Origin: Tremella fuciformis
Taxonomy: Eukaryota; Basidiomycota; Tremellomycetes; Tremellales; Tremellaceae
DNA length: 64,000 bases
Assembly (NCBI GenBank): GCA_032768795.1
Contig: CP136495.1
Location: 808,501-872,500, forward strand
Direction of reading: 5' to 3'
The notes under the pieces were generated by a model that was given only the letters and a program-made list of their open reading frames with translations, made no database searches and had not been told where the DNA came from. Below are positions 1 through 11,031 of the stretch, piece by piece (position 1 is the stretch's first letter; each line of letters begins with the position of its first letter). Both the position numbers and the translations under genes were made by a program.

Positions 1-1
1 C

Positions 2-2164
2 TGCATCTATCGAGTTGTGAGCCCCGCATCAAAGCTCGACGAGCGGGGTCAATGCGGTCGACTGCTGGGATACACAGAAGGGAGCTGGGGCTACAAGGTG
101 TTGACCCAAACCAACAGGGTCATCGCAAGTCGAGACGTTACATTCATCACGGGCAAGAAGACAACGCCACGTTCAGATGAACCGCGACGGATTCTGGAGC
201 CGCCTCAACCTGAACCTCGACAAGCATCGACGAGCCTCGACGAGGATGACGATACATCAATCGAGCTGAACGAGATAGTCGAGGCAGGGGAGGCACCAGA
301 AGAAGAGGAACAAAGGGAAGAGATGGACGACATACCTCCCCAAGCCGTGCCAAGGCAAGGGAGAGGCTGGGCCAACGAATACATTCGAGAGGATGCACCG
401 AGCCCAGAACCGAACCCCGACGACGGACCAGAGGATCCAGATCGTCGGCTAAACCAGCCCATAGAGGCCGATGCAGATGAACCAAGACGGTCCGGGAGAC
501 TAGCAGGTCAAGAGCCCAGTCATCACCCTCTGCACGACATCGACATGGACTATAACCGAGTAGCCATCGAGCACGCGTTATCAGCCCAGTCACTCACCAA
601 CCCTCAGTCATACACCGAAGCTCGTCGAGCTGCAGACTGGGAGGAGTGGAACAGGGCCATGGACGAGGAGATGACAAAGATGGAGAAATACGGAGTGTGG
701 GAGAAAGTCCCCAGAGAGAACCACCGCACCCTTACAGGCAAATGGGTCTTCACCCGCAAAATCGACGGGGACACGGGCAAAGCAAGCCAATACAAGGCTA
801 GATTCGTCGTGAGAGGGTTCCAACAAGTCTCAGGACGGGATTTCGACGAACTCTTTGCATCGGTCACCCACAAGTCTTCATTCCGCCTATTCCTCACCAT
901 CGTTAACTACCTCGACTGGGAATGCGACCAAATCGACATCATCGGCGCATTCCTCAAGGCCAATATCGACAAGGACATCTTCATCGAGCCACCAGAAGGT
1001 AGCGACATCGCTGCCGATCACGTCCTGCACCTCCGGAAGTCATTATACGGTCTCCGACAATCACCGCACTTGTTCAACAAGCGCCTCGACGAGTTCCTAC
1101 GGGAGCTAGGCTTCAAACCGACCCTAGCGGACCCATGCATCTACTCGCTGCAACAAGGACACAAGCGGTGCATGATCTCAGTCCATGTTGACGACATGCT
1201 CATAGCCGGCAACGATCGATCAACAATCGACGAGATCAAGCGGAGGATCGACAAGGAACTTGAGTGCAAGGATCAAGGACCGGTCTCATACTTCCTCGGT
1301 ATCAACATCTACCGAGACAGGCCAAACAAGAAGATGTACCTATCACAAGAGCACTACATCGAGGCAGTTCTTCAACGCTTCGGTGAAACCGGGAAAGCCT
1401 GCAAGACAATCTTGCCAGACGCAAAGCTCGTCGAGGCTACGCCAAAGGAGGTCGAGGAGGCTCGAGACAAACCGTTTCCTGCACTCGCCGGGTCAATCCT
1501 CTATATCGCCACTATCACCCGACCCGACATCGCCTACGCAGCCTCACTGCTGTGTCGCTTCATAAGCAAATGGTCACTCGCGCATTGGAGGGCCGCAAAG
1601 CACCTACTGAGGTATCTTCGAGGAACCTCGGATCTTGCTCTCACCTTCGATGCTCATGGAGGGAGACGAGCACTGTTAGGATGGGCGGACGCAGACTGGG
1701 GTGGATGTCTCGATACACGCCGATCAACAACTGGCTATATCTTCAACACCTACGGAGGCATCGTATCATGGAAAAGCAGGCGACAACCGACAGTCGCACT
1801 GTCGACGACACAGGCAGAGCTCCTTGCATCGACAGAAGCGGGCAAAGAGGCAATATGGCTCAGGCAACTATTGAACGACCTCGACCTAGGCATAGATGGA
1901 GCAGTGCCCATCTACAACGACAACAATGGGGCCATTCAACTGGCCAAACATCAACACGGGTTCAAGCTGAACAAAGCATTCGACATGCGAGCCCAGTGGA
2001 TACGAGAGCATCAAGCTGGTGGACTGCTTGAGCTCAAATACACACCAACGGACAGCAACCGAGCCGACATCCTGACCAAGAACCTTTCGGCCGAGAAGAC
2101 GAGACAGCTTCGGCAGCTACTGGGCTTGGGAAGACAAGGAGAAGCAGAGCAGCAGAGTCAATAG
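2..2164 (+). mobile_element. Ty1/copia retrotransposon polyprotein, 3' part (integrase tail, reverse transcriptase, RNase H)
   Basis: The frame is already open at the window edge, so the gene continues upstream; about 720 residues are visible. Order: the integrase C-terminal segment (residues 1-45, with the conserved LLGY and a VIASRDVTF strand), an acidic Pro-rich linker (about 50-190), a copia-type reverse transcriptase (about 220-460, with KARFVVRGF, DIIGAFLKA and the catalytic HVDDM variant of YVDD), and RNase H (about 555-690, with WADADWGG and STTQAEL). Integrase before RT is diagnostic of Ty1/copia, not gypsy. The frame is intact over 2.1 kb, with no stop or frameshift, so the copy may be young. 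A purine-rich stretch follows the stop (2174-2196), where a polypurine tract is expected. Gag, protease and the integrase core lie outside the window. Confidence 0.93.
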
Positions 2165-2214
2165 ACATGCTCGCGAGGGGAGGCGACGGAAATAGGTAGT
2201 ACGCTCACATGAGC

Positions 2215-2463
2215 TTGACTCAGCCTCGAGTAGCCTCGTCGAGGCACACACATCCTCGACGAGGTTGTGCCTCGACGAGGTTCATCCTCGACGAGGCAGG
2301 GGAAGCTGCCACAACGATAACTCCGCATATAACGCCGACACCCTCGACGACCTTGTAGAATGCCGCCGCCTGTTGCCCTCCTCATCACTCATAGCAAGTG
2401 CTGAGCGGGCAACAGGTAAGTCCGAATGCATCACTCATAGCAAGTGCTGAGCGGGCAACAGGT
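2215..2463. repeat. Repeat block after the copia ORF: CTCGACGAGG palindromes and a 35-bp tandem duplication
   Basis: From 2223 to 2300 the motif CCTCGACGAGG or close variants recurs several times. A 35-bp unit beginning CATCACTCATAGC then occurs exactly twice, at 2383-2417 and 2429-2463. The first copy, together with upstream TGTTGCCC at 2371-2378, forms an 8-bp TGTTGCCC...GGGCAACA inverted pair ending in CA, the terminal pattern of LTRs. I infer remnants of the 3' LTR of the copia element, but no full LTR pair is in view, so this cannot be confirmed here. Confidence 0.55.
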
Positions 2464-2487
2464 GACCGGAATCCCATTGCCTCAGAG

Positions 2488-2880
2488 CTAAGATTCCGTC
2501 GCGGCCTCGTGCATTTTGTCGCAATACAGCCACATATCGGCTGCAGCGAGCAGATCCTCAATGTCGAGCCGGACGGCCTCAGAAACCGTCCCCTTCAACA
2601 TCGCCTGTGCCCTGCTCTCTCGGGCTTGCCATCTCTCCCAGTCCTTCTTATCCTCGCCGCTCAGTCCTCCGGCATCCGATCCTACCGGCATGACAGAGCC
2701 AGCACGGGTTCGTCTCTCGGTGGTGCTGACACGGCCTGGCTCGACGTCAAGGCCTAAAGCGGCGTTCCAGCAATCTCCAAGCTGCAGAGCGACCTCTACG
2801 GCCGCCCGCCATGGTGCGTATGAAGAGGGGTCATGCGAGAGCTTTGGGATCGCGTCGATGTTGACTCTGGTGGCAGACAT
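2488..2880 (-). pseudogene. Truncated copia gag fragment (gag-polypeptide/UBN2-like)
   Basis: The minus-strand ORF from the ATG at 2880 encodes about 130 residues with the layout of a copia gag N-terminus: an SYAPWRAAVEVALQL opening helix (compare the family pattern of an aromatic residue, then W, then a long amphipathic helix), a DCWNAA segment, a Lys/Ala-rich helix with DKKDWERWQARES, then a segment ending at YCDKMHEAA. It stops after about half the usual gag domain, about 25 bp from the repeat block. Its strand is opposite to the polyprotein at 2-2164, so it is a separate element that was broken, not the missing 5' half of that copy. No downstream protease or integrase is present. Confidence 0.65.
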
Positions 2881-3598
2881 CGCGATAAAGGTAGGTGAAG
2901 GTGGTCTGTGCACACGCGGGGGTGGAGGTATTCTCGTGTCCTAGTTCTCCCTCTAGCCTTCTCTGACGGCTAGGAACTTCCTCGAGCGTCCGCGACGGTA
3001 GACGGCGACGGCTCGGTTTGTGGCGGTGTCTAGAGCGTCTGCGGCGGCGGCGACGGCTCGATAGACAGCCTGTATGCTCTTCTGCAGTCTCGGGCTGAGA
3101 CTTGGGACTTTTAATCTGTTACACAATGATGAGAGCTATGCATTCGTCCCTCTCTGCAGTTCTACATATATAAGAGCGGTCTCCTTGTCAAGCCATCTAC
3201 ATAAGGTTACTCATTCGGCCGAAAGAGGCAATTCTGACCTTACGGGGCGTCTCGGGGCCTATTGTTCAACAGTATTGCGCGGAGCACCTTCAGCAGACTC
3301 GCCCCCTCGGCCTTTGCATTGACGCCCTTTCACGTAGGCTTCAGCATATAAAACGAGGGCTGTTCTGACTGAACGTCTTGGTGACCACTGAGTCATTTAT
3401 GAATGAAGTGCAGTATGCGTCAAATGGCGAACGCGCGCCGGCGCGCCAATGCTCGTGGCCGTACAGATTGGTGGGGATCCGTGCGCGGTGACCGGGGACG
3501 ACCAAGAAGTGGGATGCTACCGGGAATGCGGAACCGTTTTATCAAGACATGGAAGTCGGACGTTATGAGGCTCTCCTTAAAAGGCACGCAGGATAGGC
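2881..3598. other. Non-coding stretch between gag fragment and MITE
   Basis: No supported gene. GC-rich direct repeats of GGCGACGGCTCG occur at 3004-3015 and 3049-3060. A TATATAAG string at about 3167-3174 could be the promoter of the LTR belonging to the gag fragment (leader side), but LTR ends could not be defined. Confidence 0.4.
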
Positions 3599-3600
3599 TA

Positions 3601-4093
3601 CAGTCGCCTACCAAAATTCACGGAACGGCAAATTGCCGCGTTTGGCTGTGAATTTCGCTGGGAGGGATTTTGCTTGACTTTGAAGCGGTCATGCGGCATG
3701 CATATTGGTGATTGAACCTCAGGATGCTCACAGGAGATGGTAAATTGAGTGACCTCTCAATAAAGCCTCTCATGTCCATGCATCGCCAAGTGGAACTAAA
3801 GCTAAAGAGTGCTGAAGAGGAGAGCCAGATGGCCCTTTTGCTCTGAGGACCAAAAAGTCGCCCGAATCCAATGCTCTTCAGGAGCTTGTTGTGGATTCTG
3901 TACTTATTCGACTTCCACGAGATGTATGCTCGGGTGACCCCAAGACCTGTGCCTTTTGTATGCTACCGGCTAGAACCATGCATACATTGTTCTCCAGGGG
4001 CCTCATGGTTCTAAAGTGAAGGCAAATCCCTCCCAGCCAAATTCACAGCCAAACGCGGCAATTTGCCGTTCCGTGAATTTTGGTAGGCGACTG
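3601..4093. mobile_element. MITE with 70-bp terminal inverted repeats, TA-flanked (Tc1/mariner-pogo type)
   Basis: Positions 3601-3670 and 4024-4093 are reverse complements with one mismatch over 70 bp (C at 3656). The termini begin CAGTCGCCTACC. A TA dinucleotide flanks each end (3599-3600 and 4094-4095), as expected for TA target-site duplication in Tc1/mariner superfamily insertions, whose ends also commonly begin CAGT. The 353-bp interior has no transposase-like ORF, so the element is non-autonomous. Near-identity of the arms implies recent activity or gene conversion. Confidence 0.85.
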
Positions 4094-4095
4094 TA

Positions 4096-4695
4096 CAGAT
4101 ATACCGACCCCTAGCTCGTCGATGTACAGTACTGTACATACATATGTATCTATGGCTGACTGTGGCACGCTTGACGAGAGTTTCCACCACTCCCACCATG
4201 ATGACCTTCTACTTCGACTTCATGCTTACATACCTTCGTCCTGATGTATTCAGACTCATCGACAAGCGTCGGTCACACTTTGCTCTTGACCAATTAGGAA
4301 CAGGAAATGGCGCGAATATGAGCAGATGAAGGCGCTAGGCCGCGCTCCTCTTGCTCGGCTTTGACAGGGGCTTCTCAGTGCTATTGAGGCGTTGTAGCAG
4401 TCGGGGCGAAGACATTATCCTTGGGGCGAGTCCCAAGTATGCGATTCAAAATACAGACAGATCACGTCAGTGACATCATCTACTTTGCCAGTGGAGCGGG
4501 CCACAAGGGAGGGTCTGAGGATGTTCAGACACTCTCAAGCTCTTTTGAGTGGCGAGCACCATCAAGTCTCGAGTTCAAAAATCAACAGTGAGAGCAGCTG
4601 TGCGGGTTGCTGTTGTCCAACGGGTTCACTTCTGAGTGAACCTTCTCGTCTGCCCACCCGACCAACGATTCCCAGCTTGACCACTGTTCTCCGCG
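4096..4695. other. Intergenic between MITE and family gene A
   Basis: No supported coding sequence. It presumably holds the promoter of gene A; no TATA box is seen at the spacing found in the other family members. Confidence 0.4.
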
Positions 4696-5724
4696 ATGAG
4701 TGCCACACAGCCAGACACAAGCCCTGAGCAGGTTTCGACTCTTCTCCTGATCTCATCAGCCTTGTCACGACACGGCTGGTCCCATGTTCATTATGATGTG
4801 GCGTGCGATCGCACGCTGGTCGAAGCTGCAGAGTTATTGCTGCTCGTCCGAACCAGTCTCGCCCTGAACCGTACACACGAAGCGTCGCTCCAAGCGGTCG
4901 ACGGTGAGTTTTTCCGTACCCTGTCAGGACAGATGAGAGCGCTTCAGTAAAGCTGAATCGCAGATGCGCTGCAAGACACGCTAGTGTTTGGGATTGCGAC
5001 CGCCAGCATGCCTCGCAACGTCTTGTCCACCTTACAGCAGGGGGTTTTGGACCCGCTGGAACAAACGGCCAAAAGGCTATCAGAGGCCGAGCCTGTGGCG
5101 GTCAAGTCACTCTGGGCAGCTCTCCACGACATGTTTTCCACCGGCTTGGATTCTGCTGCGCGCGGAGCCCGTCGCGGCCGGTACAGGGTAAACGGGTATG
5201 ATAAGCCATGGATGTCAGAGCTGCTCGATGCGATGACCTATAAAGGTCAAGAGGTTATGACCTATAAGGGTCAAGAGGTCCTGGCGGCGTTCCCCAACGA
5301 GTCCGACCCACGATCAGAGCTATTCCGCAGCGTGGCCGGGGAGATTACGAAGAAGGCTTTCTATTCAAATGTGACTCTGTTGCGAGAGATGTGCCAGGAT
5401 TACGCCCGGCCTGATCCCAGTTCCAGACGACCACCTTACGAAGAGTCGATGATTCGCCAAGCAAGCGTTCTTGTGAATTCTCACGATCTGGTGAAGGAGA
5501 TTTGGGTTGAATCGGACAAGGTATCAGACGGGTCGTTCCGGGCGCTCATAGTGGCTTTAAGCGACGCATTCAAGGAGTGGCGGATCAGCCGGCTGGAAAG
5601 GGCAGGCAGGTCGAAGCCGTCGCCACTGGTCATCGGGCTGAGGGCAAAGCTGGCCCCCTCAAGAACGAACGAGCGAACGAGCCTCGCCGATAGTGACGCT
5701 GCTGATAACGAAGTTGGCTCTTAG
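4696..5724 (+). CDS. Family gene A: unrecognised tandem-family protein, 322 aa
   Basis: Exons 4696-4903 and 4964-5724 (intron GTGAGT...CTGAATCGCAG, 60 bp, phase 1). No known family recognised. The N-terminal exon has the family core (VSTLLLISSALSRHGW) matching the YSSLTLLPFALSKL segment of gene C. Exon 2 opens with a P..VLSTLQQGVLDPL helix that aligns with FPQISADVFSELQ of gene B, and carries the spaced Ala/Trp motif (AVKSLWAAL) found in all longer members. No signal peptide, transmembrane segment or catalytic motif is visible; predicted mostly helical. An 8-residue unit MTYKGQEV is tandemly duplicated (nucleotides 5233-5280), a recent 24-bp duplication absent from paralogues. Start chosen as the first ATG in frame with the family core. 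Confidence 0.6.
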
Positions 5725-6173
5725 CCTGGGCGTTGCGGACATGGCGACGAGCTTTGTCCTTGGATCGGTTTTACTGCACACATGTACAGGTTGCGTCATG
5801 TACAAATGGATCTTCCCAGTCTCTCTTCCCCAAAAGATCATCCGCTTCATGTACGGTTTCCCGTAAGCATGACTGGGCCGGTCCGTGGTCACCTCCGTGT
5901 TCATCGAATCGGTTGGCGTTTTCTCCTTCTCCAGCGCTGGCATTTGACCCCAAAACGGCAAGTGTATCTCTGCTGTTCCCCTCAGTCGGGCTCCCTAGTG
6001 TGGGATTTGCGATACAAGCTGCCCGTGGCGAGTACCGCTGAGCATGACATGAGAGAAGAGGACGATGGTCATCTGAGTGAACGCAGACCTTAAATTGCAA
6101 ACTGGAAAACCAGTTCAGTATCGGAAATGAGATCCCTCCAGAACACTGTACTAGACAAGGGAGGCCATCGCAA
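5725..6173. other. Intergenic between family genes A and B
   Basis: No supported gene; small ORFs here lack family similarity and are mutual shadows. Confidence 0.4.
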
Positions 6174-6254
6174 GATCAAATGATGAAGGGCACTCCTTTC
6201 GCTGGAAATTGCAAAAGCTCAGGAGCGAGCGGCAGAGGTATTCGAGTATATAAG
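6174..6254 (+). promoter_or_regulatory. Family promoter module upstream of gene B
   Basis: In order: GATCAAATGA (6174-6183), CACTCCTTT (6191-6199), AAATTGCAAAAGCT (6206-6219) and a TATATAAG box (6247-6254), 70 bp before the ATG at 6325. The same order of elements precedes genes C, D and E with decreasing similarity; B and C share CACTCCTTT and AAATTGCAAAAGCT exactly. Confidence 0.6.
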
Positions 6255-6324
6255 GCTTCCTAACATCCCCTCTCACGTTCTCGAGAAGCAACATACATTC
6301 CTCTTTCAGTTCTCACTTCCCACT

Positions 6325-7215
6325 ATGTCAGTTGAAGATTCTAGTGCCGACGATCCGAGCAGGATCTCCAGCACAGGCCCAAAGACCTACTCCTCTCTTG
6401 TATTGTGCGCACCTACTCTCAGCACCTTGAACGGGTTGTCTCGGACCGACGGCCTCAATCTTTTAAAAGACAATCACGCGGTGCTTGCGATGGCAGTTCG
6501 CGTAACTCACAATCAGATGCCCGACAATTCTTCTGTGAAGAAAGTGCTCGGTGAGTATGCTCCCATAGTTCTTCAAAGGCTGTGCGGCCTGGTGCGAGGG
6601 CTGAGCGGCAGACGCATTCGAGGTGTTCGACTCTATTGGTGAAGTAATCGACGCCAATGATTTCCCTCAGATAAGTGCCGATGTGTTCTCCGAGCTACAA
6701 GATGTGACTCAAGAAGTCATTTCTGCCCTCGGAGGCTGCAAGGAAGGGAACGACGACGCGGTTCATGCCGCATGGCGTGCTGGTCACGATTGGGCCAGCA
6801 AGCAGCTCAAGGCCGGGGAGGGAGATGCGAAGGCCATCGAGGACACATTAAGACGCGGAGAGGTCAGTCCAACTCAAGTGCTCTGCTGCATCGTGTTGAC
6901 ATACAGGCTGCACCGGACGAGGAGGTGATGCTCAAGCTGGCATTATATCCAGACCTTCCAAGCGATTACAAGGAGTTATTATCCAACTTTGAGGGAGGCC
7001 GGGAAACTGCAGAGTCATGCATACAGGGATGGCTTGCACTGCAGGAACGCATCCAAGACTTCATATACACCTCTGATGGAGCTGGAACGCCAAGCTATCA
7101 TGCAAAGTGGTTCATCGAGGACACCCGTTCTAAGACACATTTCCAGGATTGGTACGAATCTGCTCAGACAGGTGACGCGGTGGAGGGGGGCCACAATACA
7201 GCCGAGAGAGCTTGA
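6325..7215 (+). CDS. Family gene B: unrecognised tandem-family protein, 261 aa
   Basis: Exons 6325-6550, 6612-6862 and 6907-7215; introns of 61 and 44 bp (GTGAGT/CAG and GTCAGT/CAG; phases 1 and 0). It shares intron positions and phases with gene C, which is the closest paralogue: KTYSSLVLCAPTLSTLNGLSR versus QTYSSLTLLPFALSKLNDMSR in the first exon (quoted parts only), NDFPQISADVFSEL versus GNFPQIRAEAFSEL in the second, and DTSDGxGTPSY followed by KW..EDTR...FQ.WY in the third. Cytosolic-looking, helical, hydrophilic; no recognised domain. Function unknown. Confidence 0.7.
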
Positions 7216-7756
7216 CATAACTTCTTGTGCTCTCTGATCTGATCACTAACTTTGTCTCTTCACTGTTATGCAACTTCATATATTTCGAATTTAGGCCTTG
7301 TTGAAGCGCCACAAATCTCTCGATGACATTGAATGTCCTATTGTTGGCGGGATGCTAGATTGTGGGCATGTCGAGCGGCAGAGCGCCTCAGATGGCCGTG
7401 GGCGCACGGATCGTGGACGAAAGTCACTTTTTGCTAGCTTTCGTCGTTGTCTCACATTACCCCGCTCAGACCTCTGTCTTAGGCCGTGCCACAAGACCGT
7501 ACCGTGCCACACAACGGTGTCTTCTGCTGGGTACGGAGGAGGACCTGCTACACGATCGGGCTCGTTGCCAGAAGAAGGCCGTTCCCCATTCAACCGCTCT
7601 CCGCGGCAGAAGTAGGGGTTCAAAACGAGGCGCTTTCGGGCCACACCATTATCCGGATAAGACATCGGGGTAGACGCTTTGACATGGAACGCTGATTTGG
7701 ATATTTGACATCGGGTCCATTGAGCATGCTGCTTGAGTTCAAGGAGATCCCAGAGA
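7216..7756. other. Intergenic between family genes B and D
   Basis: No supported gene; overlapping small ORFs on both strands show no family features. Confidence 0.4.
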
Positions 7757-7833
7757 GATCGAATGTCTACGGCGTTCCTTTGACAGTCCTCGAGCGACAG
7801 AGCCGCTCTCCCAAGTGTGTGAAAGTGTATAAG
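7757..7833 (+). promoter_or_regulatory. Family promoter module upstream of gene D
   Basis: GATCGAATGTC (7757-7767), GCGTTCCTTT (7772-7781), then TGTATAAG (7826-7833), 69 bp before the ATG at 7902. It is the same arrangement as in B, C and E, but the AAATTGCAAAAGCT part is not recognisable. Confidence 0.5.
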
Positions 7834-7901
7834 AGCGCCCTACAGACCGTCCACATCGCCACCCTTGCTCATCTATATCATTTAAATCAACCTGAGCACT
7901 T

Positions 7902-8756
7902 ATGTCCGTCTCAACCAAGGAGCCTTCGACGGCACCTCCCGAGACTTCGACAGCTGCGGATGAAGCGCCCTCCGTCAGAGACTACTCTGCTATCGCCCTG
8001 CTTCCACTCTCTCTCAAAAAAATGCTTACCAGTTCCTACCCGGAAGAGGCCGTTACAGTGTTTACCGACGTGGGACTTCTTGTTGACCTCCTCGGAATAA
8101 GCGTTACCCTGATAGGCGACGGAAAGAGCAGGGAGCTAGTGGAACGACTAGCTTGTAGATGAGACCGTCCCCGCTGGCGAGTGCGCTTACACAAAGCGGA
8201 GCTCTCTGAGCCCCGCGAAGGCTTGCCCAGAGTCTCTGGGACGATTTTCAGCATACTGCGGCCAAAACTCTTCGAGACGCTCTTGAAAACCTGCGACTTA
8301 GTGATTTCCGGTGATTCGACAGCTGTCGGCGCGGCGTACTTCTCCTTCACACGGAAAGTGAAAGCTATGGCCGAATTAGATTCCCGCCGCCTGGGAGCTT
8401 CAATGGGTACCGGTGACACCAATCTGGCAAGCTTTACCATCCAAGAGTCTTCACGTTTGGCAGCGTCCATGCCTGAGTCGTATCAAGCGCTTCCGGCAGA
8501 TAAGATGGCGGCTTTTAAGCAGGAAAAGATCGAAGACATGACTGCTTTGAAGCCCAAATTGGAGGCGCTTCGGGGTTATAGCGAGAATCTCGCTAAGGAA
8601 GTCGGTGGATATGGAGGCAATCCTTATCGCTGGCGCTGGCAAAGCGAAGCCACTGCCGCTGAACTCATCTTGAAGGACTGGCTGGAGAAAGGCGGTGCCA
8701 AGAGTGAAGCGGACATCGCCAGACACTGTGTCGAACGCACTCGGGCAGAAATGTAA
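7902..8756 (+). CDS. Family gene D: unrecognised tandem-family protein, 270 aa
   Basis: Exons 7902-8154 and 8197-8756. The 42-bp intron has a poor donor (GTAGAT) and an AAAG acceptor, but it is in the conserved phase-1 position and joins ERLA to SELSEPREG in frame, exactly as gene E joins TELA to SALES. Exon 1 has the YSAIALLPLSLKKM family core. Exon 2 has LPRVSGTIFSILRPKLFETL, matching the family P..F..L helix, and a C-terminal W..EATAAELILKDWLEKGG segment matching E. No known domain, signal peptide or membrane segment. The weak splice donor makes it possible that the gene is decaying. Confidence 0.6.
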
Positions 8757-8883
8757 AAGGTCTGAACCGATTGGTTACTAGCGACAGGATTCCGTCCCGC
8801 TCGCATGTGAATACGTGTTCAATTTACCTACCACATTGTCTCTATGAATCTCACTTGTTCTCTTTTGGTCACAGAGCGAGGAG

Positions 8884-8978
8884 ATATCGAATGGCCATCT
8901 GCACTCCTTTTGCCGAAAATTGCAAAAGCTACTCGTACTCAGTAAAAAGGATCTTGACCGCTGGGCGATGTATATAAG
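8884..8978 (+). promoter_or_regulatory. Family promoter module upstream of gene C
   Basis: ATATCGAATGG (8884-8894), CACTCCTTTTG (8902-8912), AAATTGCAAAAGCT (8917-8930) and TATATAAG (8971-8978), 102 bp before the ATG at 9081. It has the best match to the gene B module. Confidence 0.6.
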
Positions 8979-9080
8979 GCTCGCCGTAGCACTCCCTGCC
9001 GTGGTGTCAGAAGTCATAGACGACACTTCTTCTCAGCTATCCTTGTTGTGTCAGTTGCGAATTCTGGTTTCTGCGATACA

Positions 9081-9967
9081 ATGAGCTCTTCCAACACATG
9101 CCTCCAAACCTACTCTTCTCTCACTTTACTCCCCTTCGCCCTCAGCAAACTGAATGATATGTCTCGAGCTGACGGCTTCGACCATCTCAAAAATGAACAC
9201 CACTGCCTTCAAGTGGCTTGTCACGCGACGCACCTTCTGTATCCCGAAGATCCCGCTGTGAAAGAGGTGCACAGTGAGTATACGCCTGAGAGGCCGAGGC
9301 GTCTCGTCTGCCATGTGGTGCAAGGGCTAAGTAGTAGACGCTTTCCAGGTATTGCACGCTCTTGATGGATTAAAGGACGGGAATTTCCCTCAGATACGTG
9401 CCGAGGCGTTCTCGGAGCTGTCCCACGTGACTGAGAAGATCGTCTCTACGGCGGAACGCTGTGAAAAAGACGACGAAGAAGCCCTCAAAGCACTCTGGTC
9501 TGCGTGCCATGTTTGGTTCCTGAGCCATACTGAGGCCGAAACGGGGATGGACGCTGAGGAAGCGAAGCAGTTCTTCAAGGGGAAACTGAACGAATTGACA
9601 TCAGGAAAGGAGACGGTCAGTCGAGATCAGCTCTCTGATTGCCCGTATTGACAAGCAGGGCTCTCTGGATTCAGTCGCTGCGTGCAAGCTGGGATTATGT
9701 TCAGAACCCCCCGAAAACTATAAGGAATACTTGAAATTTCTCGAGATAACTAGAGCGGAATCGGTACGATTTCGTGAACTGCAGCTACGCAACCGAGATT
9801 TTATAGACACCTCCGATGGAAATGGAACGCCGAGCTATTATGAGAAGTGGGCTGGCGAGGACACCCGCGTCACGGCACTCTTTCAGGAATGGTACAAATC
9901 TGCAAATACAAATGACACGGAACAAGGGCAGAAACCACACGATACTGCAGTTGAAAGCTCGAAGTGA
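9081..9967 (+). CDS. Family gene C: unrecognised tandem-family protein, 259 aa
   Basis: Exons 9081-9273, 9338-9615 and 9659-9967; introns of 64 and 43 bp (phases 1 and 0). The acceptor of intron 1 is TAG at 9335-9337, chosen because the CAG at 9346-9348 leads to an immediate stop whereas TAG aligns codon for codon with gene B (AFQVLHALDG against AFEVFDSIGE). The third exon encodes DTSDGNGTPSY, EDTRVTALFQEWYKSAN, nearly superimposable on gene B. The ATG at 9081 is preferred because the upstream codons in frame are not ATG. No known function. Confidence 0.7.
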
Positions 9968-10947
9968 CCTCTGCTATGACGGCGCCGATGCCGCAAGGTC
10001 TCCTTAGCTTCGCCTTCATTTTGATTATATTTGGTATTTTGTCATGTACATATGTCCCTTGTTCGTCGTGGATCTCAGCCTGATGGGGGCTGGATTGTGC
10101 CTATATCGGCCGACTGACTCCCAGCACATATATCAACAGCCAAGCCGAGGATCACCCGTCGCCTGGGTGGTGGAAGACATGACAGGCCGAAGAGCAGCAT
10201 TTGGGAATTGTGCCTGATGCCACTATCCGTCGTCTGAGACGCGTCGTTCTGTGGCTTGGCGCTCTCCTATGCTGGCTCCCCACCGGCCACAATACGGCTT
10301 CTATTGGCTCGCTTCTCAACGGGGAGTGCACGGACCATGTCTGGGTCGGGAACCGGCTAATCTCCTCAGCAGGTTTCTGGGACTGTCAATCGCGCTGGGG
10401 CTAGATGTTGCATGGAAGCGCATGGAGTGACTCGAATCTCCGCTCCCAGCTTCGGCGGGTCAGCGCAGGTTGAAACGGCCAGCTGGCGTCACGGATTTGC
10501 AGTCGACGCCGAAGGCCCGCACGACACTGTGGATAAGTACACAGGCGGGATGTAATGGACTACGTCATCACGGAGACGTCCGTAGTAGCCGACTACATGT
10601 GAGAACTCTACATATACAGACTGAGAAGGAGTGGATACCTTCTTCGAAGAATGTATTATTCATCTGTCACCTGGTAACTCATCCTGGCATATCCGTCAAC
10701 TAGCAAGGCAGTCACTCACATACCGACTCGTGTTCACCGATCCCGACACGGGAAGCCTTGTCGATCCATTGCCGTCCATGCAGGCGAGGCGATTTGCAAA
10801 CGTGCAGGATCTCGGTGCTTTGGTGGCAAAGGACAGATTGATACGCGCAAAATGTATCTGTAAAGAGACACAAAGGACCGCAGCGTCTTCGATGAGAGGA
10901 GATACGGTGCAGCAAGCTCTTTTGATGCAGTCGAAGCTACTGCACAG
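9968..10947. other. Intergenic between family genes C and F
   Basis: About 1 kb with no gene I can support. An ORF in 10631-10984 lacks an ATG start and family similarity. Confidence 0.4.
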
Positions 10948-10954
10948 TATATAT
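10948..10954 (+). promoter_or_regulatory. TATA box of family gene F
   Basis: TATATAT at 10948-10954, 78 bp upstream of the ATG at 11032, the spacing seen for the other family genes. The upstream family elements are not recognisable here. Confidence 0.45.
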
Positions 10955-11031
10955 GGCAACAGATACATACACCCTTGCCAGTGAATCTGTCTCTCTTTCT
11001 TTCACACGCCAAAACTTGGCTCGACGTGAGC

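Noticed and set aside
10631..10984. 117-codon ORF between family genes C and F
   Set aside because: No ATG at its start, no family core, and it runs through the TATA box of gene F.
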